Part shown: piece after piece, positions 1-8,982 of the stretch
How positions within the stretch are numbered: the stretch's first letter is position 1
Layout of the letters: each line of letters starts with the position of its first letter
NCBI GenBank assembly: GCA_965243415.1
Contig: OZ251549.1
Coordinates: 3,100,001 to 3,164,000 of the forward strand
Length of the DNA stretch: 64,000 nucleotides
Reading direction: 5' to 3'
Origin: G965204755 sp965243415
Lineage (GTDB): Bacteria; Acidobacteriota; Vicinamibacteria; Marinacidobacterales; Marinacidobacteraceae
Notes under the pieces: model-generated
What the model saw: only the letters and a program-made list of their open reading frames with translations
Databases searched by the model: none
What the model was told of the DNA's origin: nothing
Program-made: the position numbers and the translations under genes

Positions 1-2449
1 CCTCGGCGCCCCGGGAAGTGGCGGTGGAGGCGACGATCTTGGGCTTCCCGCCGCCCTCGCCCGAACAGAGCGCCCCGATGGTCGTCTCGTAGAGGCCCAC
101 CATCGTCCCCAGCGGCCCGGAGATCAGGTGCACTTCGTCCTGGATCACCAGGTCCGGCGGCGGGAGCGGCGCCGGCAGCCGGGCCGCGCCGGGGACCCTC
201 GACGCCGGGCCGTGGAACCCGTTGGCGTCCCGGAGGTCGGCGCCCCCGAGCAGGAGCCCTGACTCGCCGGTCCAGGGGAGCGCGGCGAACTTGTCCACGG
301 TGGCGATCAGGAACGCCGGCAGCCGCCGGTAGAGCGGTTCGTCCACCGCCACCACCGGCAGCGGCCGGTCGCCGGAGAACGCGCACTCGTAGTCGGCGCA
401 GGAGAGGCGCAGGTTCCGGGGCGCGTCGGCGTTCGGTTCCAGCTGGAAGGAGTCCCGTTCGAAGTCCCGGCCGCACCAGGGGCAACTCGCCAGCGGCACC
501 GGCGGCTCCCGCCCGTCCCGCCCAAACCGGGCGACCTTGGCGCGGGCGGTGTCGTCCCGCTTGTCGCCTTTCCGTCCCATCCGGTTCGGGGTCGCCGCCC
601 GGCCCACCCACAGCCCGATCTCGAAGGGCCACTCGCCGTAGCGTTCGGGGTTCTCTTCGCGCGCCAACTCCAGGGCGCAGACCAGCCGGGAGGCGCGGGC
701 CAACTGGTCGAGCGTCAACAGCCGCAGCGTGTAGCGCATGATGACGCTCACCCCGGCGCCGGCGCGCCCGCTGTCCTCCGCGTGGCGCAGCCGCCGCAGC
801 ACCATCGCGATCGCCGCGAGGCCGAGGTACGCCTCGGTCTTCCCGCCGCCGGTGGGGAAGAACAGCAGGTCTGCCAGGTCCCGCTCCGGGTCGGCAGGGT
901 CGGCGAGCGCCGGCAGGTTCAGCAGCAGGAACGCCAGTTGGAACGACCGCCACCGCGGCGCGGCCTCGGCGGCGAGTTCTGCGCCCGGGGCGCGGAGGGC
1001 GGCGGCGACCGCGCGGTTCGCCACCCGGAAGGCGTCGAGGAGGTCTTCGTCCCCCGCCAGCGCTTCGATGCCCCGCTCCATCCGCGACGCCGCGATCCCC
1101 GCCTGGCGCAGCAATTCGGCGGCGGTCTGCCGGCGTTGCGAGGGCAGGGCGGCCGCTTCCTCGCGCCGGGCGGCGATCCAGTCCCGGTAGCGCTCCACCA
1201 GTGGAGTCAGGGCGGCGCGCGCCGCGTCCCCGTCGGGCAGTTCGCCGAGCGCGTCCATCGAGCGCACGGCGTCGGGGACATCCTCCGTTTCGACCCGTTC
1301 CACGCTCGCCCGCCCGATCCACTCGGTGCGCAGCCGGCGGCAGGTTCGCCCGGCCCCGGTCCGCTCGTCTTCGTCGAAGTCCCGCTCGAATTCCCGGTCG
1401 AATTCCCAGTCGGGGGAGACACCGTGCCCGACCGCGTACTCCGGCGCGTCCCGGTAGTGGAGATCGGCCACCTGTTCGTCGAATTCGGTGGCGCCGGCCC
1501 CGCGAAGGTCCGGCATCGGGACGAAAGGCGTGTCCGCCCGGACCTCGATCTGCGCCTGGAACGCGAAGCGGAGATCGCGCTTCGCCTCGTCCTCCGCCGG
1601 CGGCCGCCGGTTCGACAGGAAGACGGAGACGGAGCGGACGCCCGCCGGCATTCCGCGAGCCTCGCCGGCCCCGTGGACCGGCCGGGCGCGGAGATGGAGT
1701 CGCAAACCGCCGGACTCGGGCACCTCGGCGTCCTTTTCGGTGCCGATCGAGAGCGTGACGGATCGCTCCCGGGGGATCCGGCGCCAACACTGGACGGTCT
1801 TCCGGTCGGATTCGGCGCCGCCGTTCGCATCTTCCGGCGCCTCCGCGTTGTCGTCGGGCTCTTCGACGCTCTTCGGGGCAGGGGTCACGCCAGCTTCGTC
1901 CCGCTCCCCGACGCCCTCCCCTGCGCCGTTCCGTTCGTCGCCCGGTTCGCCGACCGGCTCAGCAGCGGCGTATCTCGCTCGTTCGTAGTCGCCCCAGCGA
2001 ACGACGACTTCCACCTCGCCCATCTCTCCCGGCGCGAGGAAACTGAGCCCGAGGGACGACGGGAAGCGGCTCTTCTTCGCCCCCTTGCCGTCCTCCGCCG
2101 GGTCTTCGGAGTCGCCCCCGGTCTCCGGCGTCTCGCCCACTTCGTCGTTCTCGTCCCCGTCGGCGGCCTGCTCCGGAGGCGCTCCGGCCGGCACGAGGAA
2201 CCCCGTCAGGTACCACTTCGACGGCCGCTCCCACGCGGGAAGCCGTTCGTCGGCGAGTTCGTGTTCGGGAGTCGGCCCGACCAGGTCCAGCCGCAGCGCC
2301 TCCACCAGCGCCCGCCGAACGCCGACGGAATCCGCCGGCGGGAGGATCCGCGCCCCGTCGGTCCTTCGTGCCGGCGAGACCTCCGGACGAGTCGTCTCGC
2401 TCGATTCGCCGGCGCCGGCAGCCGGCGCCGGATCGGATTCGGCCGTCAC
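1..2449 (-). CDS. drmA: DISARM helicase DrmA, partial (C-terminus lies beyond the window edge)
   Basis: This is a superfamily 2 helicase-like protein of the DISARM phage-defence system. About 816 codons are visible in one uninterrupted minus-strand frame that runs off position 1. Visible motifs are Walker A FFPTGGGKTEAYLGL near residue 533, a conserved VIMRYTLRLLTLDQL segment just after it, the Walker B/DEVH box in PDLVIQDEVHLISGPLG near residue 770, and STATSR (motif III). The QDEVHLISGPLG block is characteristic of DrmA. No ATG or TTG starts the frame. GTG at 2447-2449 is the only usual start codon between the previous stop (2537-2539) and the conserved domain, and it has no clear ribosome site, so the 5' end is uncertain. 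It is the last gene of the visible defence operon; drmB would be expected next. Family assignment is firm, the start is not. Confidence 0.88.
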   Translation of the reverse strand, partial: MTAESDPAPAAGAGESSETTRPEVSPARRTDGARILPPADSVGVRRALVEALRLDLVGPTPEHELADERLPAWERPSKWYLTGFLVPAGAPPEQAADGDENDEVGETPETGGDSEDPAEDGKGAKKSRFPSSLGLSFLAPGEMGEVEVVVRWGDYERARYAAAEPVGEPGDERNGAGEGVGERDEAGVTPAPKSVEEPDDNAEAPEDANGGAESDRKTVQCWRRIPRERSVTLSIGTEKDAEVPESGGLRLHLRARPVHGAGEARGMPAGVRSVSVFLSNRRPPAEDEAKRDLRFAFQAQIEVRADTPFVPMPDLRGAGATEFDEQVADLHYRDAPEYAVGHGVSPDWEFDREFERDFDEDERTGAGRTCRRLRTEWIGRASVERVETEDVPDAVRSMDALGELPDGDAARAALTPLVERYRDWIAARREEAAALPSQRRQTAAELLRQAGIAASRMERGIEALAGDEDLLDAFRVANRAVAAALRAPGAELAAEAAPRWRSFQLAFLLLNLPALADPADPERDLADLLFFPTGGGKTEAYLGLAAIAMVLRRLRHAEDSGRAGAGVSVIMRYTLRLLTLDQLARASRLVCALELAREENPERYGEWPFEIGLWVGRAATPNRMGRKGDKRDDTARAKVARFGRDGREPPVPLASCPWCGRDFERDSFQLEPNADAPRNLRLSCADYECAFSGDRPLPVVAVDEPLYRRLPAFLIATVDKFAALPWTGESGLLLGGADLRDANGFHGPASRVPGAARLPAPLPPPDLVIQDEVHLISGPLGTMVGLYETTIGALCSGEGGGKPKIVASTATSRGAE

Positions 2450-2536
2450 CGCCGGCGCAGGTCGTTTCGTGAGGCGTAGGTCCGCGTCATTCGGTCTCGT
2501 AGGGGCGCCGGATCCTCGGCGGCTGCGCAGGCACGA

Positions 2537-3022
2537 TCAGTCCGTCTCGTAGGGAAAGCCGAGGCGGACTGCCATCGCGCTCTTCGAGACTTCGAATGCC
2601 TGCGCCAGTTCCTCCACGGTGTCCCTGCCGCGTTTCATCTCCCGGACGATCAGGTCCCACGGCATCAGGACGAAGGCGGCGAAGTCGTTCGCCTGGACCT
2701 CCAGGTCGCCGTCGAGCCGGCTCCGGTACAGACGATCGTCGATGACCTCCCTGTCGATCTTGTTCCGGTGGAGCACGAAGTGGCCGATCTCGTGGGCGAT
2801 GGTGAACCGCCGGCGTGCCCGCCCGTGGTCCTTGTTCGTGAAGATGGCGAAGCCGCTCTTCCCGCCCCGCTTCCGATCCCTGCGGATGCATCCGGAAGCG
2901 CCGTTCGTCCACTCACCCCTGAACACCCGAAGTCCGAAGTCCCCGGCGATGTCGAGAACCGACACGGGCGCCACCAGTTGACGGTCCCGAATGATCTCGA
3001 GGGGGGATGCGTCGGTTCTCAT
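2537..3022 (-). CDS. ImmA/IrrE-family metallopeptidase 1
   Basis: The protein has 161 residues. The zinc-protease signature HEIGH is at residues 77-81, followed about 28 residues later by EVQANDFAAFVLMP, the third-ligand helix typical of the ImmA/IrrE (COG2856) family. A short helical tail, SKSAMAVRL, resembles the end of the family domain. Homologs include ImmA of ICEBs1, which cleaves a phage-like repressor, and IrrE/PprI of Deinococcus. No HTH repressor partner is encoded next to it. The gene lies directly upstream of drmA and 106 bp downstream of a second paralog. The ATG at 3020-3022 was chosen because the domain begins there and the upstream frame is only an antisense-like extension. 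A role in the defence island, as a sensor or activator protease, is inferred from position. Confidence 0.82.
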   Translation of the reverse strand: MRTDASPLEIIRDRQLVAPVSVLDIAGDFGLRVFRGEWTNGASGCIRRDRKRGGKSGFAIFTNKDHGRARRRFTIAHEIGHFVLHRNKIDREVIDDRLYRSRLDGDLEVQANDFAAFVLMPWDLIVREMKRGRDTVEELAQAFEVSKSAMAVRLGFPYETD

Positions 3023-3128
3023 GAGATCTGCCGCACGGCGATCCGGCTCGCCTTCGCCGGGGCCGCGGTGAGCGTCGCTTCCGGGTTCCACTCGCCACTG
3101 ACGTTGCTGTGGAACGCGAGAGGCATCG

Positions 3129-3611
3129 TCATTCCGTCTCGAAGGGAACCTGAAGCCGGATCGACATGGCGCTCTTCGAGACCTGGAAGACCTCTGCCAG
3201 TCGCTCGACGGAATCCGCGCCCCCCTCGATCTCCCGGACGACCAGGTTCCAGGGCATGAGCAGCCAGGCGGCGAAGCGGTTCGCGTGGGTCTCCATCGGG
3301 CCACCGAGGCGGCTCCGGTAGAGCGCGTCGTCGGTGATGCCGTCGCCGATGCTCTCCCGGTGGTACACATAGTGACCGATCTCGTGAGCGATAGTGAATC
3401 GCTGGCGGACATCGGAATGGGAGTTGTTGACGATGATGGCGTAACCGCTCCGCCCACCGAGTTTTGCGTCGCGCCGAATGAGCCCCGAGATCGGGCCTTT
3501 CCAGCCACCGACGTACACCTTGATGCCCAAGTCGAGGGCGACCGCCTGGACCGGGACCGGTGCCTTCCGGCGTCGCCGGCGCATGATCTCCCACTGGTTG
3601 GCCGGGCTCAT
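3129..3611 (-). CDS. ImmA/IrrE-family metallopeptidase 2
   Basis: This 160-residue protein is a paralog of the next downstream gene. HEIGH is at residues 76-80, METHANRFAAWLLMP forms the third-ligand helix, and the C-terminal SKSAMSIRLQVPFETE parallels SKSAMAVRLGFPYETD of the neighbour. The ATG (3609-3611) overlaps the TGA of the upstream membrane-protein gene (ATGA), so the two are probably translationally coupled. The N-terminal RRRRRK stretch is specific to this copy. It may act with the membrane protein as a membrane-tethered protease sensor; that is inference from coupling alone. The substrate is unknown. Confidence 0.82.
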   Translation of the reverse strand: MSPANQWEIMRRRRRKAPVPVQAVALDLGIKVYVGGWKGPISGLIRRDAKLGGRSGYAIIVNNSHSDVRQRFTIAHEIGHYVYHRESIGDGITDDALYRSRLGGPMETHANRFAAWLLMPWNLVVREIEGGADSVERLAEVFQVSKSAMSIRLQVPFETE

Positions 3612-3970
3612 CGAGCGTCTCGCTTCCGCTCTTCGACCGGGTCCGGCCGGTGTGGGGCTGCGTCGCCCGCCAGTACGCTTGGCTTCTCCGATGCTTGGGC
3701 GCGGAAGTACTCGCGGGCTTCACGGGCGGCGACCAGGCGGGCCTCGTCCTTGAGCGACTGGTAGCCGAGGACCCCCAACACCCCGACAGCGAGGCCGACG
3801 AGGAGCAGGATCACCTCCAGGAACCAGAGGTGGATGGAGATCTGGGTGTAGAGGCGGGCGGCCAGTTCGGGCGGGGTAAGGGTCACCGGGAGCCCCACCG
3901 CGCCGAGGAGGAGGGCGACGACGCCGCAGAGGCCGCCGAGGGCCGCGAGGATGCCGAGGAGCCGGGTCAT
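3608..3970 (-). CDS. Small two-helix membrane protein of the defence island
   Basis: The protein has 120 residues and no family I recognise. Residues about 5-30 form a hydrophobic helix (GILAALGGLCGVVALLLGAVG) and residues about 47-70 a second one (LWFLEVILLLVGLAVGVLGVL). A charged C-terminal cytoplasmic tail follows, with many E, R and A residues. Its stop codon overlaps the ATG of the downstream metallopeptidase. The ATG at 3968-3970 was taken because it directly precedes the first helix; the frame stays open upstream to about 4333, but that part is low-complexity proline-rich sequence with no sign of selection. The coupling suggests that this protein anchors or signals to the peptidase. 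Confidence 0.6.
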   Translation of the reverse strand: MTRLLGILAALGGLCGVVALLLGAVGLPVTLTPPELAARLYTQISIHLWFLEVILLLVGLAVGVLGVLGYQSLKDEARLVAAREAREYFRAQASEKPSVLAGDAAPHRPDPVEERKRDAR

Positions 3971-4716
3971 GCCGACCCCCGGTGGGTGGAAGGGGCGTCG
4001 GGCGGCGGCTGTGCCGGAGCGTGGCTCCCCGGAGGGGGCGGGGAAGGGGATGCCGATCCCCCGGACGGCCCCGCCGCCGGGGGACGCGGCGGGTGTCGCA
4101 AGCGCACTTGCCGAGTCTCCTTGATGTAGGTGGTAATTCAAGGTTCCGTCAAGTTCCACTTCAGTTGACGCGCCCGGAAGCCTACCACCCGGGACCGCAC
4201 GGATGGGGATGGCGGGCCGCTGCGGGTTCGGGGTCGGTCGCGCCGCCGGCGGCGTGGGGAGGGACTCGCCCGAGGGGCGCGCTCTGGTCTCGCTGGCCGG
4301 GCGCCTCGGCGGGCCGGCCGGACCGCAGAGCACCGGACGTAGCCGGAAGTCGACCGGGGGAAGCGCACCAAGCCGGAACCGCCGCAGTCCGACGCCCCGA
4401 GGCGCTGTCGTCTGCCGCCGGTCCGCTCCGGACTCCGCGTCCGGGCCGGGCAGATCCCTCGCCCGGGGCGGGACCCGTGGCCGCCGGAGTAGCCGCGGCC
4501 ACGGTGATTCGGCTCGGGGGCGTTGTCCCGAGGCCGCCCTCCCCGGAGGCCTCTGCGGCCGGAGCCTGACTTCGGAGGTGAGACCAGCGACCCGTCCAAC
4601 GATCTCGATGGCCGAACTCGCGACTTCTGCCAGGGCCCGCCGGCAGCGCCGTTTGGAGCGGGCCGGATCGCTCCGCCGCCGCGGCCCGGTCTCCGGGACG
4701 GGAGAGGCGCGGCGGG
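3971..4716. other. Gene-free stretch between drmMI and the membrane protein/ImmA cassette
   Basis: I see no recognisable gene in these 746 bases. Open frames exist on both strands, but they translate to arginine-, proline- and glycine-rich low-complexity protein, as expected from random GC-rich DNA. A short AT-richer patch around 4120-4165 contains a possible minus-strand promoter, listed separately. The gap splits the island into a drmD-to-drmMI block and a cassette-to-drmA block that may be transcribed separately. Confidence 0.6.
4123..4152 (-). promoter_or_regulatory. Possible sigma-70-type promoter for the membrane protein/ImmA/drmA block
   Basis: Read on the minus strand, TTGACG (4152-4147) is followed after 18 bases by TACATC (4128-4123). 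The patch is AT-richer than its surroundings and lies about 150 bp upstream of the membrane-protein start. The -35 is good and the -10 is weak, so this is tentative. Confidence 0.3.
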
Positions 4717-7700
4717 TCAGGAGGTGAGGCCGCGAGCCTTGCGGGCTTCTTCCTCTTCGGCAGCGCGTTCGACGTTGAGGGCGAGGAGGCGGGCCAGGAC
4801 TTCGTCGCGGACTTCGTCGGGCCAGCGGTAGCGCCAGGGCTTCCGGCGGCGGCTGGGGCGGTCCTCGTCTTCGCCGTCTTCTTCGTTGTCGAGGGTGAAT
4901 CGGCAGTCGGTGGAGAGGTCGGTCCAGCCGTAGGCGGCGAGGACAGCACGATCCATGGCGTCGTGGAGTTCGCGCAGGCGGATGATCGCCGAGTCGTCAT
5001 CGTCCGGGTCGTGAAAGCGGTTGTAGGTCTTCGTCAGGCCCTCGTTGCGCCCGAGCATGAGCCGGGCTCGGTGTTCGTAATACTCTTGTCCGGCGAACTC
5101 AAGACCGGGATGAGACGCCCAATTCCGGACGAACGGAAAGGTCTCGAAGCAATCGGACGGCGTGTAGCGCCGACCGGCTCCGAATGAGGAACCAAAGCGT
5201 TGACTCCACAATTCATGGGGGCGGCACTGGAGTGAAGAAAACGCAGCGTAACTCGTGGGAACGAACACTATGAGCCCGTCGGAATAAACCATTCCTGGGG
5301 CGAGAAACGCCAAAACGAAATGGTGGCTGATCCTCGAAATCGCCAACACGCGGTCGGCTGCGCCGATGGCAGCATAGAGTCCCGGCCGTTTGTCCGCGTG
5401 CTGCCACCATCGTTCTCGTATTGCCTTCCTGTTTTGGGACATTCGCATAGGCTTGACGCGACCCTCGATGATGGCAAGGATCGGAGGCCAGTCTGCCGCG
5501 ACTGGTCCAGGATAATCCAGTGGGACTACTTCTCTCGTTCGTAGCGTCCGCCTGCGCTCCTCAGTAGCATCAGTCCAGGACTCACCGAGGTTGCGCCGGC
5601 AGAGGGGAAAATCTCGAAAGTCGATGACATAACGATGGTGTGAGTGGGTCGGTGTAGATGTCAACTCCTCTCCGCCAATGTAGGGAACGATTACGCGCCG
5701 ATTACGATCATCGCGCAGAAGGCACTTGGCATCGGCGATGGATGATGACGGACCGGTAGTTGTCGTGTCGTCGAACGTGAATCCCATGCCGAGAACGATG
5801 CTTCCTTGGAAACTCTTGTCGGTGTTGTCGGCGAGCCGTGCTGGATCTTGGTGCCCTCCAACAGTCAACAGAAAGGCCGTGATGTGTTTGACGATCGCGC
5901 CGTCCAGTCTTTTTGAGCCCGGAAATTTACCTCTGTAGACATGGACGATACTGACCACGACTGCTGCCGGCCCAGGCCAAGCGTGGTTACGACTGGCTTC
6001 GTATATTTCACCACCGTTCTCGCAGATTCTGCGAAGACCGGCCGAACGCGTATCGCCTTGAGCGATAGTGTTGGTGGCGATGAAGCCGAGAGCGCCGTTG
6101 TGTCGAAGAACGGCGAACGCCCGGCGGAAGAAGTGCGCAACGAGATCTGCACTCCGGTTGCTGCCGACATGGACAGATGCCAGCCAGTCGCGATAGGCGC
6201 CGCCAAGAACCGTAGTGACTCGTTTGCCGCCGAGGAACGGGGGGTTACCGACGATGGCGTCGAAGCCGGGGTTGGCACGGTCGAAGACCTCGGGATACTC
6301 GATCTCCCAGTGGAACGGGGCGAAGGGAGGATCAGCGTGCTGACGCTGGTCGAGCCAAGCGCGGTATTCGGGTGCCTTCCGGCCCACGACGAGTCGGGCG
6401 AGTTCGAGGCGGCGTCGCTTTCGTCCGGAGAGTCTCGGGGCGTCGAAGAAGGCGGAGAGGGCGAGGTCGCCGAGGAGAGTCACGGCCTCCGCTTCTTCCC
6501 GCGCTTCTCTCTCCAGAGCACGCAGTTCTCGGTCGGGCGCGGCCTCCCCGGCCGTTCGAATCCTTTCGCGCAGGGCGGCGACCCGTTCGACACAAGGGCG
6601 GATCACCTCGGACTCAAACCCCAACTGGATCGGCTCGGCGTCCGGCAGCCAGTGGAAGCGGGCGATCTGTTCTTTCGTCAGGCCCACCAACGAGTCTCCG
6701 GCGCGGAGGGCGTGATCCACGAAGGTGAGGGGGTGATCCCTCGCCAGCGTCGCCAACCAGAGGGACAACTTGGCCAGATCGACGGCGACCGGGTTCCGGT
6801 CCACCCCGAAGAGGCAACGGCGGGCGACCATCCGGCGGGCGAGGATGGTTTCGTCCTCGTCGGGCGGGATCGCCGGGCGGCCGCCATGTTCGCGCCAGGC
6901 GGTCGTCAGCGCGTCGCCCAACTGGCGGCAGGCCTCGACCAGGAAGGCGCCGGAACCCATCGCCGGGTCGCAGACCTTCAGGTCGAGGATCTCGTCCGGC
7001 GTCGGGCCGCGTCCGTTCTTCGAGAGGCGGGTCAGCGTCGGCTCCAGCGTGCGCCGGACGATAGGTTCCGTGAGGGAACGGGGCGTGTAGTGGGACCCGG
7101 AGCGGCGGCGTTCCTGGCTCGGCTGCAGGATCAGCGCGCCCGGCGGCACGGTCTTCGGGGTCGCCTCCTGGTCGACGATCGGGTCGAGGGCGGCGGCGAG
7201 CGCTTCCATCGTGTCCGCCTCCCGGAGCGCTTTCTCCCGTTTCGCCGTCAGTTTCCGGTCGGTCGTTTTCCGCAGGAAGGCCGCGCGGTCTTTCGGCGGC
7301 GTCGCCAGCAGATCGTCGAAGTTGACGACCGTCGGGGCGCCGCCCTTCTTCGCCGCCCGGATGGCCTTCGACGGGCCGGTGGCGGTTTCGAGCCGGAACC
7401 CCATCATCGTTTCGTACACGGTGCCGATGTGCTCCACATCGAGCGCCCGGTAGGAAACCCGCTCCCCGTCGAGGACGAGCAGGTTCTTGAGGGCGCGGTG
7501 GATGGCGCCGTCGGGGATCCGGGGCGGCTCGATCCGTTCGTGGATCTGCCGGGCGCCGATCTCGCCCCGCCCTTCGAGGAACTTGTACTCGTCGGGGTCG
7601 AAGAGGACGCCGTGGCGCGGGGGCAGCCGCATCTTCCCGGAGCGGGCGCCGTCGTGGACCATGCGGAACAGCGCCAGCAGCCCGGCCCAGGCGCCGAAGC

Positions 7701-8718
7701 GGGCGTCCATGGTGTCCGGGTGGCGGGCCGCGTCCTCCCGCAACCGCTCGTAGAGGCCGGTGAGCGAGTAGTGGCGCAGGAAGACCTCGCTCTCGGCGGT
7801 CGGCAGCAGGTCGCGTTCTTCGGCGTAGAGGAGGAACACCAGGCGCAGGACGACGATGAGCAGCGAGCGGTAGATGCGGTTCGGGGCGCTCGTCAGGACT
7901 TCGCCGAGCAGGCGGCCGTTCGTTTGGTCGTGCGCGGCCTGGAGACCCCGCAGCAACTCGTAGAGGGCGTGGAGCACCTGCACCGCCAGGCGTTCGCTGA
8001 CATCGTTCTGGTGCTTGCGGCTGCTCTCCAGCAGGGCGGCGAGCCGGATCTTCTCGGGGACGCCGAGGAGCCGGCGTTCGCCGAGCAGGAGGCGCAGGGC
8101 GGCGCAGAGGGGGCGGCCGGCGGTCTCGCGCAGGTCGGCGAAGCGGAAGTCGAGCCAGCCGGAGTTCTCGCCTTCCGGGGCGGAGATCAGGCGCAGCGCC
8201 CGGCCGTTGCAGAGGACGCCGGCGGGGACCGAGGCGGCGCGGAGCAGACGCTCCATCTCGCCGCGCGGGGAGAGGTCGCGCTTCGGGAGGGCCGCGTCGA
8301 AGTCCTGTTCCGGGGGGAGGACGCGGACCAGCAGTTGCCAGGTCTCGGTGTTGTTGCCCTGGCGGACCGCGTAGTCGGGGCGGAGGGTGTCGCCGGAGCC
8401 GGGCAGGACGGTGGCGAGGGCGTCCGGGAGCGGGGCCTCCGGGGTTCCGGCGAAACCCGAAGGGGCGAAGCGCCAGCCGAGGACGGAGCGGGCGAAGCGT
8501 TCGAAGTCGGGGACGACCGGTTCCGGTTCCCCGCCGGCGACGGGGCGCTCTTCGAGGCAGTCGCGGAGGAGGGTCTGGCCTTCGGCGTCGCGCCGGGGGA
8601 GGACGGCGCCGGCCTTCGAGAGGGCGGTGGCGGAGACGACGAGGCCGGTGGGCTGGACCAGGCCCAGCCAGTCGAGGTGGTCCCGGACTTCAGGGGGGAT
8701 CCGGGATCGGTTCTTCAC
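4717..8718 (-). CDS. drmMI: DISARM adenine-specific DNA methyltransferase DrmMI
   Basis: This 1333-residue N6-adenine methyltransferase of the Eco57I type belongs to class 1 DISARM and would mark self DNA. AdoMet-binding motif I, DPAMGSGAF, is near residue 584. DRNPVAVDLAKLSLWL follows as the adjacent conserved block, and the catalytic NPPF box (IVGNPPFLGG) is near residue 824. The N-terminal 500 residues are an alpha-rich region usual for DrmMI. The C-terminal third, about residues 825-1240, should hold the target-recognition domain. The start is GTG at 8716-8718, with no ATG nearby. Codons 825-1240 are strikingly less GC-rich than the rest. The upstream neighbour is the ATPase-nuclease array, 264 bp away. 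It could also be annotated as a lone type IIG enzyme, but drmD and drmA nearby favour DISARM. Confidence 0.88.
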   Translation of the reverse strand: MKNRSRIPPEVRDHLDWLGLVQPTGLVVSATALSKAGAVLPRRDAEGQTLLRDCLEERPVAGGEPEPVVPDFERFARSVLGWRFAPSGFAGTPEAPLPDALATVLPGSGDTLRPDYAVRQGNNTETWQLLVRVLPPEQDFDAALPKRDLSPRGEMERLLRAASVPAGVLCNGRALRLISAPEGENSGWLDFRFADLRETAGRPLCAALRLLLGERRLLGVPEKIRLAALLESSRKHQNDVSERLAVQVLHALYELLRGLQAAHDQTNGRLLGEVLTSAPNRIYRSLLIVVLRLVFLLYAEERDLLPTAESEVFLRHYSLTGLYERLREDAARHPDTMDARFGAWAGLLALFRMVHDGARSGKMRLPPRHGVLFDPDEYKFLEGRGEIGARQIHERIEPPRIPDGAIHRALKNLLVLDGERVSYRALDVEHIGTVYETMMGFRLETATGPSKAIRAAKKGGAPTVVNFDDLLATPPKDRAAFLRKTTDRKLTAKREKALREADTMEALAAALDPIVDQEATPKTVPPGALILQPSQERRRSGSHYTPRSLTEPIVRRTLEPTLTRLSKNGRGPTPDEILDLKVCDPAMGSGAFLVEACRQLGDALTTAWREHGGRPAIPPDEDETILARRMVARRCLFGVDRNPVAVDLAKLSLWLATLARDHPLTFVDHALRAGDSLVGLTKEQIARFHWLPDAEPIQLGFESEVIRPCVERVAALRERIRTAGEAAPDRELRALEREAREEAEAVTLLGDLALSAFFDAPRLSGRKRRRLELARLVVGRKAPEYRAWLDQRQHADPPFAPFHWEIEYPEVFDRANPGFDAIVGNPPFLGGKRVTTVLGGAYRDWLASVHVGSNRSADLVAHFFRRAFAVLRHNGALGFIATNTIAQGDTRSAGLRRICENGGEIYEASRNHAWPGPAAVVVSIVHVYRGKFPGSKRLDGAIVKHITAFLLTVGGHQDPARLADNTDKSFQGSIVLGMGFTFDDTTTTGPSSSIADAKCLLRDDRNRRVIVPYIGGEELTSTPTHSHHRYVIDFRDFPLCRRNLGESWTDATEERRRTLRTREVVPLDYPGPVAADWPPILAIIEGRVKPMRMSQNRKAIRERWWQHADKRPGLYAAIGAADRVLAISRISHHFVLAFLAPGMVYSDGLIVFVPTSYAAFSSLQCRPHELWSQRFGSSFGAGRRYTPSDCFETFPFVRNWASHPGLEFAGQEYYEHRARLMLGRNEGLTKTYNRFHDPDDDDSAIIRLRELHDAMDRAVLAAYGWTDLSTDCRFTLDNEEDGEDEDRPSRRRKPWRYRWPDEVRDEVLARLLALNVERAAEEEEARKARGLTS

Positions 8719-8982
8719 GGGTCGGGGTTCTGGTTCGGCGCGCCGAGGTTCGCGTCGGGGCCGCTTCCGGACTACTTCCGGGTCGGGTCGGGGCGTTCGG
8801 GCCGCCGGGGTGCTGCAGGATACCGGCGGCGGGGCCGGTTGCAGCCGGTCTGCCGGTTGCGGCCCTCGGCGCCGGCGCGGTCGCGGCGCCCCGGCGGCGG
8901 GGCTCGGGGCGGCTACCGGTGGAGCGCGGGGCGGGGCGGGACGCTGCCGGCGGCGCGGCGGGAAGGGACGCCGCCGGTCCGC

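Noticed and set aside
2449..2540. TGA at 2537-2539 separating the ImmA-like gene from drmA in one continuous frame, as a possible selenocysteine codon.
   Set aside because: The upstream protein ends at the same place as its paralog (YETD versus FETE), no cysteine is expected there, and the following 29 codons are not part of a known domain.
4138..4599. Open frame of about 150 codons between drmMI and the membrane protein.
   Set aside because: Low-complexity arginine/glycine/proline composition, no motif and no start signal; better viewed as non-coding.
8719..8982. Relic of a fourth ATPase-nuclease copy between paralog 3 and drmMI.
   Set aside because: I found no match to the array's start signature or motifs in these 264 bases.
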